The notes under the pieces: model-generated
The model's input: only the letters and a program-made list of their open reading frames with translations
Databases searched by the model: none
Told to the model about the DNA's origin: nothing
Shown here: piece by piece, positions 1 through 9,575 of the stretch
Layout: every line of letters begins with the position of its first letter
Position numbering within the stretch: position 1 is the first letter of the stretch
Translations under genes and position numbers: made by a program
DNA from: Mesorhizobium sp. NZP2077
Lineage (GTDB): Bacteria; Pseudomonadota; Alphaproteobacteria; Rhizobiales; Rhizobiaceae
Direction of reading: 5' to 3'
NCBI RefSeq assembly: GCF_013170805.1
Contig: NZ_CP051294.1
Span: 300,823-364,822, forward strand
DNA length: 64,000 nucleotides

Positions 1-124
1 CCGGCTAGCCTCCTATCTCCAAGTCGAACTTCAGCAGTGTGATGAGATGCATGGCTGTACCCACTCAACAAAACGCTAGGCCGGACCCACGAGGCCCGGC
101 CAACAGTCACTCAAGCAGACACGT

Positions 125-1774
125 TTAGGCCTTTGAGAGCCAAACTTTGCCGAGATCGATCTCGAAAGTCGGGTGCATCGGGAAGTCTTTGACCTGCTTC
201 GTGGAGTGGTGAAACACCGAAAGCCAGTAAGGCTGGATGATGATGCCAGAATCCTGCAAAAGCGCCTCAATTTCCTGCATCAGAACCTTACGCTTTGCCG
301 GGTCCGGAACTGCCAACGCGGCGTCCAGTTTCTCGTCGAACTTCGGGTTCGACCACCCTGTTTCGTTCCATGCGACGCCACTGCGATAGGCCAAAACAAG
401 ATTTTGCACCCCGAGCGGCCGGTGATTCCAGTTGGTTATCGAAAGCGGGTATTTTAACCAGTCATTGTAGAAGGTGCTGCTGGGCAGGACCGTCCGCTTG
501 ACCTTGAACCCTGTCTCGCGAAACTGCGCAGCGATCGCATCGCCGGCGTCTTTAAGCCAATCCGTGTCCGGACTGATGATATTATGTTCGAAGTCGAACT
601 GGCCAGCCTCGGTCATCAGGTGCTTGGCGGCATCAATGTCCCGTTTAGTCTCTGGGAGCGGATAAAATTCGGGATGTATCGGCGCTACATGATAGTTGGC
701 ACCAACCGTACCGCGTCCATCGTTGGCAAGCTGTAAAATGGATGCATTGTCGACGGCCAATTGTAGCGCATTGCGTACCCGCTGGTCATCGTACGGCTTG
801 TTAGTGACTTGGGTGCGGCATAGCAGCGTTGTCGCCGTCTTCGCCTCGGAGATCACCAGACCCAGCTGGTCGTAGGACTTGATGCTATTGGCATAGGTCT
901 GGTAGTTCGCATCGATCTCACCGGACTCGAAAGCACTCGGCACGACGGTCGCATCGGACCCATAGTCGATAAACTGAACCTCATCCAGGTATGCTTCGCC
1001 GCCCCACCATTGTCCCTGAGTGCGACGCTTCAGGACGGCCTTTTGGCCCACATCCCAAGATACCAGCTCAAATGGACCGGTGCCAATCGGGTGTTTGATG
1101 AGGTCGGAGCCATTTTTCTCGAAGTCGCGGTGCACGACCAGCGCCGGGTAGTCTGCGATTCCGGGGATAATGGTGATGTCGGGCTTCGACAGCTTGAGTT
1201 TGACCGTGTGGTCATCAACCTTAAGGATGGCGCCATCCTGGGCCTTGCCTGTTTTATCGTCGATCAATGAGCTTAGTCGTGTGGCCATCGAGTTGCCGGC
1301 GGCGTCTCTCTCACACCAACGCCTAAGGTTGAAAATGACATCATCGGCGGTAAAGTCGTCACCATTGTTCCATTTCACACCCTTTCTGAGGTGCAAGACG
1401 TATTCCTTGGCATCTTCACTCGTATCCCAGCTCTCCAGCAGCCGGGGCTCAAATGTGTATTCAGTAGTGTATTTGACCAATGGCTCCAGGAACTGGCGGT
1501 AAATGTTGGCAAGCTCTGAAACGTCAACGGTACGCGGGTCCTTCGCGCCATATACGATCATCGCCACTCGCAACGTGCCGCCTTTGGTCACAGCGTCTTC
1601 GGCATGCGCAGACGGAACCGCACCGAGCATCGAGTAAGCAACGGCGGTGGACGCGCCGAAGATGGAAGCGAGAGCCAGGAATTCCCGTCTGTCCATATCG
1701 CCCTTCCTGACGTCATCAGCGAGATTGCCGAAGAGTTTGGGCAGTCGGTTGCCATTTCTGCTGAAAAAACGCAT
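125..1774 (-). CDS. ABC transporter substrate-binding protein, peptide/SBP_bac_5 family
   Basis: A periplasmic solute-binding protein of the oligopeptide/dipeptide type, which would deliver a peptide or peptide-like ligand to an inner-membrane ABC importer. The N-terminus carries a twin-arginine signal (DRREFLALA followed by a hydrophobic stretch ending near AHAED), so export is probably by Tat. The mature part shows the family pattern of a lobe binding extended ligands, with '[21 protein letters not shown]' type blocks around residues 120-150 and a '[12 protein letters not shown]' block near 230. I chose the ATG at 1774 because GGGGAG lies 6 nt upstream; an ATG at 1807 is also open, and the Tat motif could start at 1696. 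No permease or ATPase gene lies to the right, so partners may be left of the window. The conserved 69-bp element at 1904-1972 is just upstream, suggesting co-regulation with the aldehyde dehydrogenase operon at 9361. Confidence 0.88.
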   Translation of the reverse strand: MRFFSRNGNRLPKLFGNLADDVRKGDMDRREFLALASIFGASTAVAYSMLGAVPSAHAEDAVTKGGTLRVAMIVYGAKDPRTVDVSELANIYRQFLEPLVKYTTEYTFEPRLLESWDTSEDAKEYVLHLRKGVKWNNGDDFTADDVIFNLRRWCERDAAGNSMATRLSSLIDDKTGKAQDGAILKVDDHTVKLKLSKPDITIIPGIADYPALVVHRDFEKNGSDLIKHPIGTGPFELVSWDVGQKAVLKRRTQGQWWGGEAYLDEVQFIDYGSDATVVPSAFESGEIDANYQTYANSIKSYDQLGLVISEAKTATTLLCRTQVTNKPYDDQRVRNALQLAVDNASILQLANDGRGTVGANYHVAPIHPEFYPLPETKRDIDAAKHLMTEAGQFDFEHNIISPDTDWLKDAGDAIAAQFRETGFKVKRTVLPSSTFYNDWLKYPLSITNWNHRPLGVQNLVLAYRSGVAWNETGWSNPKFDEKLDAALAVPDPAKRKVLMQEIEALLQDSGIIIQPYWLSVFHHSTKQVKDFPMHPTFEIDLGKVWLSKA

Positions 1775-1903
1775 GTGAAGCTCCCCAAGGTTATTCGAAC
1801 GGCTCATGCGGCGACAGTGCCGCTAGGCCGTCATTAAGCACCGACAAACCTAGAATTCCTGAGGGAATTCAGCGCGGCGTCAGAGGTTTGCCCCTGATGA
1901 CAA

Positions 1904-1972
1904 GAACGCTAGCCATGCGCATCCCCCAAAACAACCTGATAAAAAGTTATGCGCGGCGCCAAGGAAAGTTAT
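1904..1972 (-). promoter_or_regulatory. Paired AAAGTTAT operator plus promoter, copy 1
   Basis: Two direct AAAGTTAT repeats (1943-1950 and 1965-1972, 22-nt period) precede, in the leftward direction, a conserved block read as GGTTGTTTT, 15 nt, then CTAGCGTTC. The same arrangement and total length recur at 9507-9575. The TTGTTT/TAGCGT boxes with 17-nt spacing look like a weak promoter, with the repeats upstream where a LysR-type activator would bind. This element drives the binding-protein gene that starts at 1774. Assignment to the LysR protein at 4497-5525 is inference. Confidence 0.6.
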
Positions 1973-2191
1973 GCGGCGCTAATGGAAGGTGCACGATATG
2001 AACTGCCTTGCGGTCCGGGCCTTTGCTGGCCGGAAATTCCCGGAATGAACAAGGCCTACACGGGGTGCACGGCGTGCTGCTCCATAACATTTTGGCCCAC
2101 GTTTCATTACTTTTCGTTTGGTTGCTTTGCCTCCCCCATCTCGCTAGCGTCACCGGCGATCTACCAGACAATCAGGACGGATGGTTCCCGG

Positions 2192-3307
2192 ATGAGTAGT
2201 ACAGCCGCGAATGCGCCCGCCCGGGTTGGCGATATCCCGGAAGTTATGGTCGGAGTAGTGCTTGTAGGGCACGGCGGTTTCAACAAGCTTGAGTATCGGC
2301 TGAACATCCCAGTCCCGAAGCCCGGTCCAGATGAAGTCCTGATCCGGGTTGCTGCGGCGGGTGTCAACAATACCGACATCAACACGCGCATTGGCTGGTA
2401 TTCCAAGAGCGTGAAAGCCAGCACCGGTGAGGCTGCGACGCAAGCTCAGGACGCCGACGCGACCTGGACCGGGGCGCCGATGTCCTTTCCCCGAATTCAG
2501 GGAGCGGATTGTTGTGGCCGCATCGTCAGCGTCGGCAACAACGTGGACCCGCGCCGCGTCGGTGAGCGTGTCATTAACGCGAATACGCTGCGTTTTTATG
2601 TCAACTACCGGCCAATGGAGAGCTGGGTGTTTGGCTCCGAGTGTGACGGGGCATTCGCACAGTACATGAAAGCCCCCTCCTGCGAGGCGCATAAGGTCGA
2701 CTGCGATTGGAGCGACGTCGAGCTAGCTTCAGTGTCATGCTCCTATTCGACGGCAGAAAACCTGCTGCACCGGGCCGGATTGAAGCCGGGTGAGCATGTC
2801 GTTATCACCGGTGCATCCGGTGGGGTTGGATCCGCCGCAGTCCAGTTGGCAAAACGACGCGAAGCCTTCGTGACAGCGGTCGCGGGCCCGACAAAGGCCA
2901 ACGAGATGCGGAAGCTGGGCGCCGACCGCGTCATTGCGCGCGGAGAGAGCCTGACCAAGCACCTGGGCAAAGAAAGCGTTGACGTCGTCGTCGACGTAGT
3001 CGCTGGGCCTGCCTTTGCCGACCTTCTCGATGTGTTGAAGAAAGGCGGGCGCTATGCTGTCGGCGGGGCGATTGCCGGTCCCATTGTCGAACTCGACGTA
3101 CGAACGTTGTATCTGAAAGATCTCACTTTTTTTGGGTGCACATTCCAAGACGACGCCGTTTTCAAGAACCTCGTATCGTACATCGAAAGAGGCGAAGTCC
3201 ATCCTTTCGTTGGGAAAACCTTCCCTCTGAAAAATATCGCGGAAGCCCAGCAAGAATTTCTGTCGAAAACTACTAGCGGCAAGCTAGTGCTCATCATTCC
3301 TGATTGA
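2192..3307 (+). CDS. Zinc-independent medium-chain alcohol dehydrogenase / quinone oxidoreductase family protein
   Basis: A medium-chain dehydrogenase/reductase, probably NAD(P)H-dependent and cytosolic. The GroES-like domain is visible in the first 150 residues (the block around 'PKPGPDEVLIRVAAAGVNNTD'), and the Rossmann fold follows with 'GASGGVGSAAVQLAK' and a downstream 'GADRVI'. The four-Cys structural zinc loop is not apparent, which favours the quinone-reductase/crotonyl-type subgroup. I chose the ATG at 2192 because the upstream 81 codons of the open frame look non-coding and the family sequence starts just after it. It is transcribed away from the binding-protein gene and towards the proline-racemase-like gene 90 nt downstream, so the two probably form an operon. 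Substrate unknown. No strong Shine-Dalgarno precedes the start. Confidence 0.8.
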   Translation: MSSTAANAPARVGDIPEVMVGVVLVGHGGFNKLEYRLNIPVPKPGPDEVLIRVAAAGVNNTDINTRIGWYSKSVKASTGEAATQAQDADATWTGAPMSFPRIQGADCCGRIVSVGNNVDPRRVGERVINANTLRFYVNYRPMESWVFGSECDGAFAQYMKAPSCEAHKVDCDWSDVELASVSCSYSTAENLLHRAGLKPGEHVVITGASGGVGSAAVQLAKRREAFVTAVAGPTKANEMRKLGADRVIARGESLTKHLGKESVDVVVDVVAGPAFADLLDVLKKGGRYAVGGAIAGPIVELDVRTLYLKDLTFFGCTFQDDAVFKNLVSYIERGEVHPFVGKTFPLKNIAEAQQEFLSKTTSGKLVLIIPD

Positions 3308-3397
3308 AAAGAAGTGATGCAATGGCAAAGCTGAGTATCGCGTCAATCGATGTCTTTGCCCACCGTCGCCCGTCTTCAACAGATCCGAAAGATCAAG

Positions 3398-4492
3398 ATG
3401 TCCAACGCCCCGAGCTACGAAATTCCGGTCTCCTCCACGTTCACGGCCTACGATTGCCACTGCGAAGGCGACGTGGAAAAGGTTGTCGTCTCAGGCCTAC
3501 CTGAACTACCTAAGGGGACAGCATTTGAAAAGATGAAGTTTTTTCGAAAGCATCATGACGATATCCGCTTGTTCTTTCTCCGCGAGCCTCGTGGCAGCAT
3601 GATTCAATCTGTAAATTTTATCGTGCCAACGGAAAATCCGGAAGCGGTTGCTGCATACATTATTGCCGAGGCGGAAGAGTATCCGGAAATGTCAGGTGGC
3701 AACACGATCAGCGTGGCAACGACCATGCTGAAGACCGGCATGGTTCCGATCACAGGCCCGGTGACCCGGTTCAAGCTTGAGGCCCCTGCAGGCCTCATCG
3801 GCATCGAGTGCGATACGGCTGACGGAAAGGTCGGTGCGGTCCGGTTTATCAACCAACCTGCTTTCGCCTACTGCCTTAATAAGACCATCCAGCTGCCGGG
3901 CTTTGGCGACCTTACCGTTGACGTCGGCTATGGCGGCATGACTTACGCTATCGTCAACGCACGGCAGTTTGGGTTTGACCTCGTTGCATCCGAGGGCCGG
4001 AGGCTGAGCGACTTGGGGCAGGAGATCAAGGCAGCGGCTGCGGCGCAGATTCCGGTGTCACACCCGCTGAACACAGAGCTTCCGGGCATTACTCAGACAA
4101 TGTTCGTGACTCCGATCGAGCGTTCCGACCGGGGAGTAGAATCGAAGAACGCGGTGATCGTTTCCCCTGGACGCGTCGATCGCTGCCCGTGCGGTACGGG
4201 AACATCCGCGCGTTTGGCTGTCATGCATGCCAAGGGTGAAATCGCGGAAGGGGAGCGATTTACCCATAAATCGCTGATCGACTCAATCTTTACCGGGGAG
4301 ATCCTCGCCACGACAACAGTTGGGCCGTACAGCGCCATTATTCCGGCCGTCAGTGGACGCACCTGGATCACCGCGAAGTGCTCCTACATTCTGGAAAAGG
4401 ACGATCCCTACCCCGCGGGCTATGCAATTACTGACACCTGGCCGCAAATGACGCCTGAGCACGTCTCGGTCGCAGGCACCGCGCACGCATAA
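3398..4492 (+). CDS. Proline racemase family protein, Ser/Cys active-site variant
   Basis: A member of the proline racemase / 4-hydroxyproline epimerase / 3-hydroxyproline dehydratase superfamily, cytosolic and cofactor-free. The second catalytic motif is intact (DRCPCGTGT, catalytic Cys near residue 265). At the first site, where most members have Met-Cys-Gly, this protein has Met-Ser-Gly (Ser near residue 99). Such substitutions occur in the superfamily and are associated with altered reaction specificity, so racemase activity should not be assumed. At about 364 residues it is slightly longer than the paralogue at 9834. The start at 3398 is chosen because homologous sequence begins soon after it; 3350 is an alternative. 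It follows the dehydrogenase on the same strand and converges on the LysR gene with a gap of only 4 nt. Confidence 0.82.
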   Translation: MSNAPSYEIPVSSTFTAYDCHCEGDVEKVVVSGLPELPKGTAFEKMKFFRKHHDDIRLFFLREPRGSMIQSVNFIVPTENPEAVAAYIIAEAEEYPEMSGGNTISVATTMLKTGMVPITGPVTRFKLEAPAGLIGIECDTADGKVGAVRFINQPAFAYCLNKTIQLPGFGDLTVDVGYGGMTYAIVNARQFGFDLVASEGRRLSDLGQEIKAAAAAQIPVSHPLNTELPGITQTMFVTPIERSDRGVESKNAVIVSPGRVDRCPCGTGTSARLAVMHAKGEIAEGERFTHKSLIDSIFTGEILATTTVGPYSAIIPAVSGRTWITAKCSYILEKDDPYPAGYAITDTWPQMTPEHVSVAGTAHA

Positions 4493-4496
4493 GTTC

Positions 4497-5525
4497 TTAT
4501 CGGAGCGGAAGGGTTGGTAGTTCGCCCGATGCCGGCTCAGTGAGAGTAATTTCCTCGGCGCCGGCGATGGATGCCGGTATCTGGCCGCTAACCGTCAACG
4601 GCATAGGATTGAGACCAGCTACCTGCGTGATGAGCCAGTCCCGGAAGATCTGGACATCTTCCCGGTCGAGTGCGGCATCCGGAATCACCAGATGATGCTT
4701 TCGGCCCGTCAGATAACTTTCTGTCACGGGTCGTATCAAGACACCCTCATTGAGGTAGTCACTTACCACGTGGCGCCATCCAAGCCCGATGCCAAAGCCT
4801 CTGATAACGGATTGGATCATCGTTGAGTAATTGTTGAACGTAATCGCACGCTTGAAATCGGCCGAGACCCCAAACTGACCGAGCCAGCCAGCCCAATTGA
4901 AGGGTGACCAGGGGTAGACGGACCAATGCTGGTCATCCATATCAAGCAGGACCTCGTTGACCAGATCACTGGGCGCCACAATAGACGGCGAGTGCGGCAG
5001 ATACGATTTCCCACAGATCGGAAAGACCTCCTCCGCGAAAAGCTCGACAGCGGTGAACCCCGGCCGCGGCAGGTGCCCCATCACCACAGACACGTCAAAA
5101 CCATCGGTCGCCGGCGCGGGGCTGCGTTCGAGAGAGACCAGGTGGAGATCGATGTTCGGATTGTTCATGATAAAATCGCCGATCCTGTGGCTCATGAACA
5201 TGGTGCCGAACGACATCGGCATTCCCACCGTTAGCCGCCTAGCTTTTTGCCCCCTGCGCACGCTGTCAAAAGCCGCAGCGATGTGTGCAAGACTCAGGGT
5301 GGTAGCTTCAAACAACTCTTCACCTGCGGGCGACAACGACACCTTCTGGTTTCCGCGATTGAAGAGCTGCGTGTCGAGGTGATCCTCAAGCGTCAGGATA
5401 TGCCGGCTTACGGCCGCCTGAGTAACGGAGAGTTCATTGGCAGCCTTCGTAAAGCTTACGTGACGAGCTGCAGCCTCAAATGCTCGCAGCGCGCTCAACG
5501 GCAGCCGTCGATAATCCTTGGACAT
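4497..5525 (-). CDS. LysR family transcriptional regulator, GcvA-like
   Basis: A DNA-binding activator/repressor of 342 residues. The winged helix-turn-helix is at residues 7-70 ('LRAFEAAARHVSFTKAANEL', then 'VTQAAVSRHI' as recognition helix), followed by the periplasmic-binding-protein-like effector domain. The N-terminal wording resembles the GcvA/AmpR subgroup. It lies downstream of, and on the same strand as, the catabolic operon 9361-5639, with a 113-nt gap, and may be its last gene or have its own promoter. It is the only regulator in this cluster, so it is the natural candidate for binding the AAAGTTAT pairs at 1943-1972 and 9546-9575. The inducer is unknown; an imino acid is plausible from the neighbours. 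It runs about 35 residues past the usual LysR length at the C-terminus. Confidence 0.9.
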   Translation of the reverse strand: MSKDYRRLPLSALRAFEAAARHVSFTKAANELSVTQAAVSRHILTLEDHLDTQLFNRGNQKVSLSPAGEELFEATTLSLAHIAAAFDSVRRGQKARRLTVGMPMSFGTMFMSHRIGDFIMNNPNIDLHLVSLERSPAPATDGFDVSVVMGHLPRPGFTAVELFAEEVFPICGKSYLPHSPSIVAPSDLVNEVLLDMDDQHWSVYPWSPFNWAGWLGQFGVSADFKRAITFNNYSTMIQSVIRGFGIGLGWRHVVSDYLNEGVLIRPVTESYLTGRKHHLVIPDAALDREDVQIFRDWLITQVAGLNPMPLTVSGQIPASIAGAEEITLTEPASGELPTLPLR

Positions 5526-5638
5526 GCCTAATCGTTATCCCGGCCCTGTACAAAAGTAAATCGCAAGCCGCGGCGACGCCGACCTGCGAACGCGAGGTCG
5601 ACGCAGGAGCCCACTGAAGACCTGTCCCGAAAAACAAG

Positions 5639-6976
5639 CTATTCGCGGCCGGCGTGCCATTCTCTGTATGCCAGGTTAACCCGTGCACCCACGGCTGTGA
5701 ACGGCCGCGGAGGCAAGGCCTGGGGCTCATCGAACGCGCTGAAAACTTTGCCGAGTGCCGACTGATGGCCGAGTAACAGCTCCGCGGTCGCTATACCGGC
5801 CGACGTGGACTTGGTTCCGCCGATGCCGTTGCAAGCACAGGCCGCGAAAATCCCTTTTTCCACCTGGCCGAACAGAGGAACGGAATTGCGGGTCAGCGCC
5901 ATCGCGCCCGCCCAGCGATACTGCATTTTGAGGTGACGGTGATCGGGGAACCGATCGGCGAATTTGCGATCGAGGAGGGCCCCTGCCCTCCTCATCGTGC
6001 CACCGCCTGCTTCGATGTTGGGGTTGTATGTGTAACGCGAGCGTACCAGTAGCCGGTCGCTGTCTACCCCATTGATTCGGCGAATCGTCGTTCCCATTGG
6101 CGCCGCCGGCGTCGCGCCCCACTTCCTAGATCCGCCAAGCGAAGATGGCGCGAACGGTTCAGTCAGCGCGGCGTACGTAAAAACATGGAGAAGTTCTCCT
6201 CTTCCGAATCCGAAGCTTTCGGCATGCCCGTTGGTAGCCAGAACCACCCGCCCTGCTTTGACTGTGCCTTTCGGGGTTTTCACGACACAGCCGGAAGACG
6301 AGGCCTCAATGGATAGGGCCGGCGTCCGCTCGAATAGCCTGATCGACCCCTGAAATAGGTCAGCAATTGCTCGCACCATCGCGGCGGGCTGGACCATGAC
6401 GGCACCGGGTGTGAAAAGCCCTGATTTGAATGATCGTGTCCCTGTGAGCTCTTGTGTCTCCGTCTCACCCAGCAGTTGATTAGGTTCGCCCATCGACTTG
6501 AGCTGGGACGAGTACTCCTCGAGATGCTTAGTGCCTGACTCAGTCATGGCGACGCTATATTTGCCGCTCGGATCGAAAATGTCTTTGTCCCAGCCATTTT
6601 CCTGAGCGAGGCGAGCGTAGAGTTGAATAGCCGTGCGAGCGACCAGGATCTCGTCGCGGTTTTGAGCAGCCGCATCGACCCCGAAATTTCCCGAGGCAAT
6701 GTCGTGAGGCAGATCAATGAGAAACCCAGAATTTCGGCCACTGGCACCATTGCCAACCAGATCGGCATCGATGATGGCTACCGACAAATTTGGGTCGAGT
6801 TCCGATAGCCTCACAGCGGCTGCAAGGCCCGCAAAGCCCGCGCCTATGATGACGACGTCGGCGTTGATGCCGCCATCTAGCGCGGGCGTTGGGGTCCTGG
6901 GAGGAAGCAATGCCGTCCAGCCGGATTGCGCGCCGTGGTTAGGAAGACGACGTGCGTGGAACGTCTTAGTGGTCAT
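5639..6976 (-). CDS. FAD-dependent amine/D-amino-acid oxidoreductase (DAO family)
   Basis: A flavoprotein of 445 residues that probably oxidises the C-N bond of an amine or D-imino acid. The N-terminal FAD dinucleotide fold is clear: 'DVVIIGAGFAGLAAAVRL' near residues 40-57 and an acidic residue ending strand 2 ('VAIIDAD'). 'NGASGRNSGFLIDLP' follows as in gamma-glutamylputrescine-oxidase and glycine-oxidase-like proteins, and the C-terminal FAD contact block 'FAACACNGIGGTKS' is present. The start overlaps the end of the DapA-family gene by 4 nt (ATGA), so translation is coupled in the operon aldehyde dehydrogenase, DapA-family lyase, flavoprotein. With a racemase-family epimerase next door, D-hydroxyproline oxidase is the most economical role, but this is inference from context. 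Confidence 0.85.
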   Translation of the reverse strand: MTTKTFHARRLPNHGAQSGWTALLPPRTPTPALDGGINADVVIIGAGFAGLAAAVRLSELDPNLSVAIIDADLVGNGASGRNSGFLIDLPHDIASGNFGVDAAAQNRDEILVARTAIQLYARLAQENGWDKDIFDPSGKYSVAMTESGTKHLEEYSSQLKSMGEPNQLLGETETQELTGTRSFKSGLFTPGAVMVQPAAMVRAIADLFQGSIRLFERTPALSIEASSSGCVVKTPKGTVKAGRVVLATNGHAESFGFGRGELLHVFTYAALTEPFAPSSLGGSRKWGATPAAPMGTTIRRINGVDSDRLLVRSRYTYNPNIEAGGGTMRRAGALLDRKFADRFPDHRHLKMQYRWAGAMALTRNSVPLFGQVEKGIFAACACNGIGGTKSTSAGIATAELLLGHQSALGKVFSAFDEPQALPPRPFTAVGARVNLAYREWHAGRE

Positions 6977-7872
6977 CGTGCTGTTTCTTTTTCAACCAAG
7001 GGCCCCAAGGCCGCTTTAAGAGCTGCAATACGTTCTGCGGGCACCGGCCTGAAGGGTTTCCTCACTGCGCCGCTGCTGTAGCCCGTAATTTCTGCGGCTG
7101 CATACGCACTTGGAACATAACCGCCATAGTCGCCCTGCCAAAGCAGCGACATGATAGGCTCGAGGATGCGCCACTGGGCCTGAACGTCGTCCCAACGCTT
7201 TTCCTTGGCCGCCTTGACGATTGCCACGCAGGCGCGAGGCGTGACGTTCGCACCGCCCCAGATCAGTCCTGAACAACCTGCAAACAGAGAGAAAGGTACG
7301 AGTGGATCCGCACCATTGAGGATTTCAAGGCCGGTACCGATCAACTGAACCTGCGAGGTCAGATCTCCACTACTGTCCTTGATTGCGCGGAACTCCGGAA
7401 GTTCGCAAAGCCTGCGGAGCAGGTCGGGAGTTATTCGTACACCGACTGCCTGAGGCACATTGTAGCCAATGATAGGCAAACCGACCTTGGCGACTTCCGC
7501 ATAAAAATCAAAAACGCTGTCGTCGGTCGACGGACCTTCGAAAAACGGAGGAAGCAGCATGACTCCGTCGGCCCCGGAGTCCTTCGCAAATTGGGTCCTG
7601 TCGACTACGTCGGCGGTCAGCAGAGCCGAGGTTTGAGCAATGACCTTCGCCCGTCCCGCAACGATACGGGTGCCCCGTTCTATAAGGGCTTTAGACTCGT
7701 CCGTCGTGAGGTAGACGTGCATACCGGTGCCGGAGCTGAACACGAAACCATCAACACCTGCAGCCAGATATCGCTCGACGTGCTCCTCCAGGCGGTTGAA
7801 GTCGAGGCGACCTTTGGCATCGAATGGAGTTGTGATTGCCAGATTGAGACCTTGGAAAGCAAATGACGACAT
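6973..7872 (-). CDS. DapA/NAL family (class I aldolase fold) lyase or deaminase
   Basis: A TIM-barrel Schiff-base enzyme of 299 residues in the dihydrodipicolinate synthase / N-acetylneuraminate lyase family. The Schiff-base lysine lies in 'AIKDSSGD' near residue 164 and the catalytic tyrosine in 'IIGYNVPQA' near 136. The usual Gly-Thr-Thr-Gly carboxylate loop reads Ser-Ser-Gly-Thr-Gly here. In hydroxyproline catabolism a member of this family deaminates 1-pyrroline-4-hydroxy-2-carboxylate to alpha-ketoglutarate semialdehyde, which the adjacent aldehyde dehydrogenase could oxidise. That role fits the order of this operon but is not proved by motifs alone. The gene begins 1 nt after the aldehyde dehydrogenase stop and overlaps the flavoprotein gene by 4 nt. 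Confidence 0.88.
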   Translation of the reverse strand: MSSFAFQGLNLAITTPFDAKGRLDFNRLEEHVERYLAAGVDGFVFSSGTGMHVYLTTDESKALIERGTRIVAGRAKVIAQTSALLTADVVDRTQFAKDSGADGVMLLPPFFEGPSTDDSVFDFYAEVAKVGLPIIGYNVPQAVGVRITPDLLRRLCELPEFRAIKDSSGDLTSQVQLIGTGLEILNGADPLVPFSLFAGCSGLIWGGANVTPRACVAIVKAAKEKRWDDVQAQWRILEPIMSLLWQGDYGGYVPSAYAAAEITGYSSGAVRKPFRPVPAERIAALKAALGPLVEKETAR

Positions 7873-7873
7873 T

Positions 7874-9361
7874 TCAGAAACCTCCGTTAGAGCTGCTCAG
7901 GTCAACCCACAGGGTTTTTATCTGGCAATACTGATCGTGTGCGTGCAGGGACTTGTCGCGGCCACCGAAACCGGATTGTTTGTAACCTCCGAACGGGGTT
8001 GCGGCGTCGCCCTCCCCGTAGGAGTTCACAGTAACTGTGCCCGCATTGATTGCCCGGGCGGCGCGAAGCGCACGCGTGCCGTCACCACTGAATACCGAGG
8101 CCGCCAAGCCGTAGTCAGTTTCATTAGCGAGAGAAACCGCCTCCGCGAGGGATTTCACAGCAATCACCGAAAGGATCGGCCCGAAGATCTCTTCCTTGAC
8201 GTGGCGGCCTTCGTGACGCTTGAATTCAATGATTGTGGGCTCGATAGTAGTGCCATCGACGGCATTCCCACCGATAATCACCTTGCCATCGTGCTCGAGA
8301 TAGCTGCTCACCTTCTCAAAATGGGTCGCAGAAACGAGCGGTCCGATGCGGGTCTGTGGGTCCAGCGGGTCACCCACGATCCACGTCTTGGTTACAGCGG
8401 TAAGCTTCTCGAGCAGACGATCCTTAACATCCACATGGACGAAAAGACGTGAAATTGCCGAACAGTTCTGACCCATATTCCAGAAGGCGCCGTTTGCGAT
8501 ATGAGCAGCCACGGCATCGAGATCCGAGGCGTCTTCCATCACGATGCAAGGGTTCTTGCCTCCAAGTTCAAGCACAACTTCCTTCAGGTTGCTTTCAGAG
8601 GAGTACTTGAGGAAGCGCCGGCCAGTCTCAGTCGAGCCTGTAAACGAGATGGCATCAATGCCAGGGTGGCGTCCAATCGGTTCGCCGACGTCAGGACCGT
8701 CACCGGTCACAACGTTGAAAACTCCGGCAGGCACTCCGGCATCGAGTGCAAGCTCCGCTACCCGCAAGGTCGTCAGCGACGTTTCTTCGGCCGGCTTTAC
8801 GACAATTGTGCACCCCGCTGCAAGGGCCGGGCCTATCTTCCAAGCCAAGGTCAAAAGCGGGAAATTCCACGGCAGGACGATCCCCACCACCCCGATCGGC
8901 TCGCGCACAATAAGACCAAGTGCTGCATCGTTCGCGGGGGCGACCTGATCATATATTTTGTCAATGGCTTCCGCGTGCCATCGCAGGCTGTTTACAGCCT
9001 CGGGGACGTCGATATTGGTGCAGTCGCCAATGGTCTTGCCGCTGTCTAGGCTTTCCATCAGTGCAAGTTCGGACGTGTTCTCCTCGATGAGTGAAGCAAG
9101 ACTGAGCAAAACTTTTTTGCGGGCGGCTGGAGCGAGTTTCGACCAACGGCCGTCCTCGAGGGCATGCCGAGCGGCGGCAACCGCCTGGTCCACATCTGCG
9201 GCCGAACCCGCAGGAATCTCCGCCAAAACCTCGCCTGTCGCAGGGTTCAGTGTCTTGAAGGTTTTGCCCGATAGAGCGGCTGTCTGCACCCCATCCACAA
9301 TCATGCTGGTTGGAAATCCGAGCGATTGGGCCTGGGTCTCATAGTCGACTTTGTTCAGCAC
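7874..9361 (-). CDS. NAD(P)-dependent aldehyde dehydrogenase
   Basis: An aldehyde dehydrogenase of 495 residues. It carries the catalytic Glu ('VVLELGGKNP') and the nucleophilic Cys ('GQNCSAISR'), with the cofactor-binding blocks 'PWNFPLLTLAWKIGPALAAG' and 'SFTGSTETG'. The open frame extends upstream to 9493, but I use the GTG at 9361 because GAGGGAGA lies 6 nt before it and the resulting length is typical; the upstream 44 codons do not resemble the family. It is the first gene of the leftward operon with the DapA-family and flavoprotein genes and has the conserved operator/promoter at 9507-9575 upstream. Alpha-ketoglutarate semialdehyde is the likely substrate if the operon degrades hydroxyproline. 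This is inference. Confidence 0.88.
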   Translation of the reverse strand: MLNKVDYETQAQSLGFPTSMIVDGVQTAALSGKTFKTLNPATGEVLAEIPAGSAADVDQAVAAARHALEDGRWSKLAPAARKKVLLSLASLIEENTSELALMESLDSGKTIGDCTNIDVPEAVNSLRWHAEAIDKIYDQVAPANDAALGLIVREPIGVVGIVLPWNFPLLTLAWKIGPALAAGCTIVVKPAEETSLTTLRVAELALDAGVPAGVFNVVTGDGPDVGEPIGRHPGIDAISFTGSTETGRRFLKYSSESNLKEVVLELGGKNPCIVMEDASDLDAVAAHIANGAFWNMGQNCSAISRLFVHVDVKDRLLEKLTAVTKTWIVGDPLDPQTRIGPLVSATHFEKVSSYLEHDGKVIIGGNAVDGTTIEPTIIEFKRHEGRHVKEEIFGPILSVIAVKSLAEAVSLANETDYGLAASVFSGDGTRALRAARAINAGTVTVNSYGEGDAATPFGGYKQSGFGGRDKSLHAHDQYCQIKTLWVDLSSSNGGF

Positions 9362-9506
9362 TTCAGTTCTCCCTCGTGTCCCAATGACATCGACAACAAT
9401 GTTCCGTGGAGCTCGCCCTGCATGCGCAAGGTGCGTGGGCACCCCCAACTCGACAAGGACGGCGCTATACATGGCCGTCAAACTGGCTCTCATGCGCGGA
9501 GTTCAG

Positions 9507-9575
9507 GAACGCTAGAAGCCTGCAAATACTAAAACAACCGGATAAAAAGTTATGCGCGGTAACCCTAAAAGTTAT
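9507..9575 (-). promoter_or_regulatory. Paired AAAGTTAT operator plus promoter, copy 2
   Basis: Second copy of the 69-bp element at 1904-1972. AAAGTTAT repeats are at 9546-9553 and 9568-9575 with the same 22-nt period. The leftward promoter-like blocks (GGTTGTTTT, 15 nt, CTAGCGTTC) are retained while the sequence between them has diverged, the pattern expected of selection on protein-contact bases. It sits about 150 nt upstream of the aldehyde dehydrogenase start and 260 nt from the divergent proline-racemase-like gene at 9834, so it could serve both. The flanking ~470 nt between the two genes shows no other coding signal. Confidence 0.62.
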
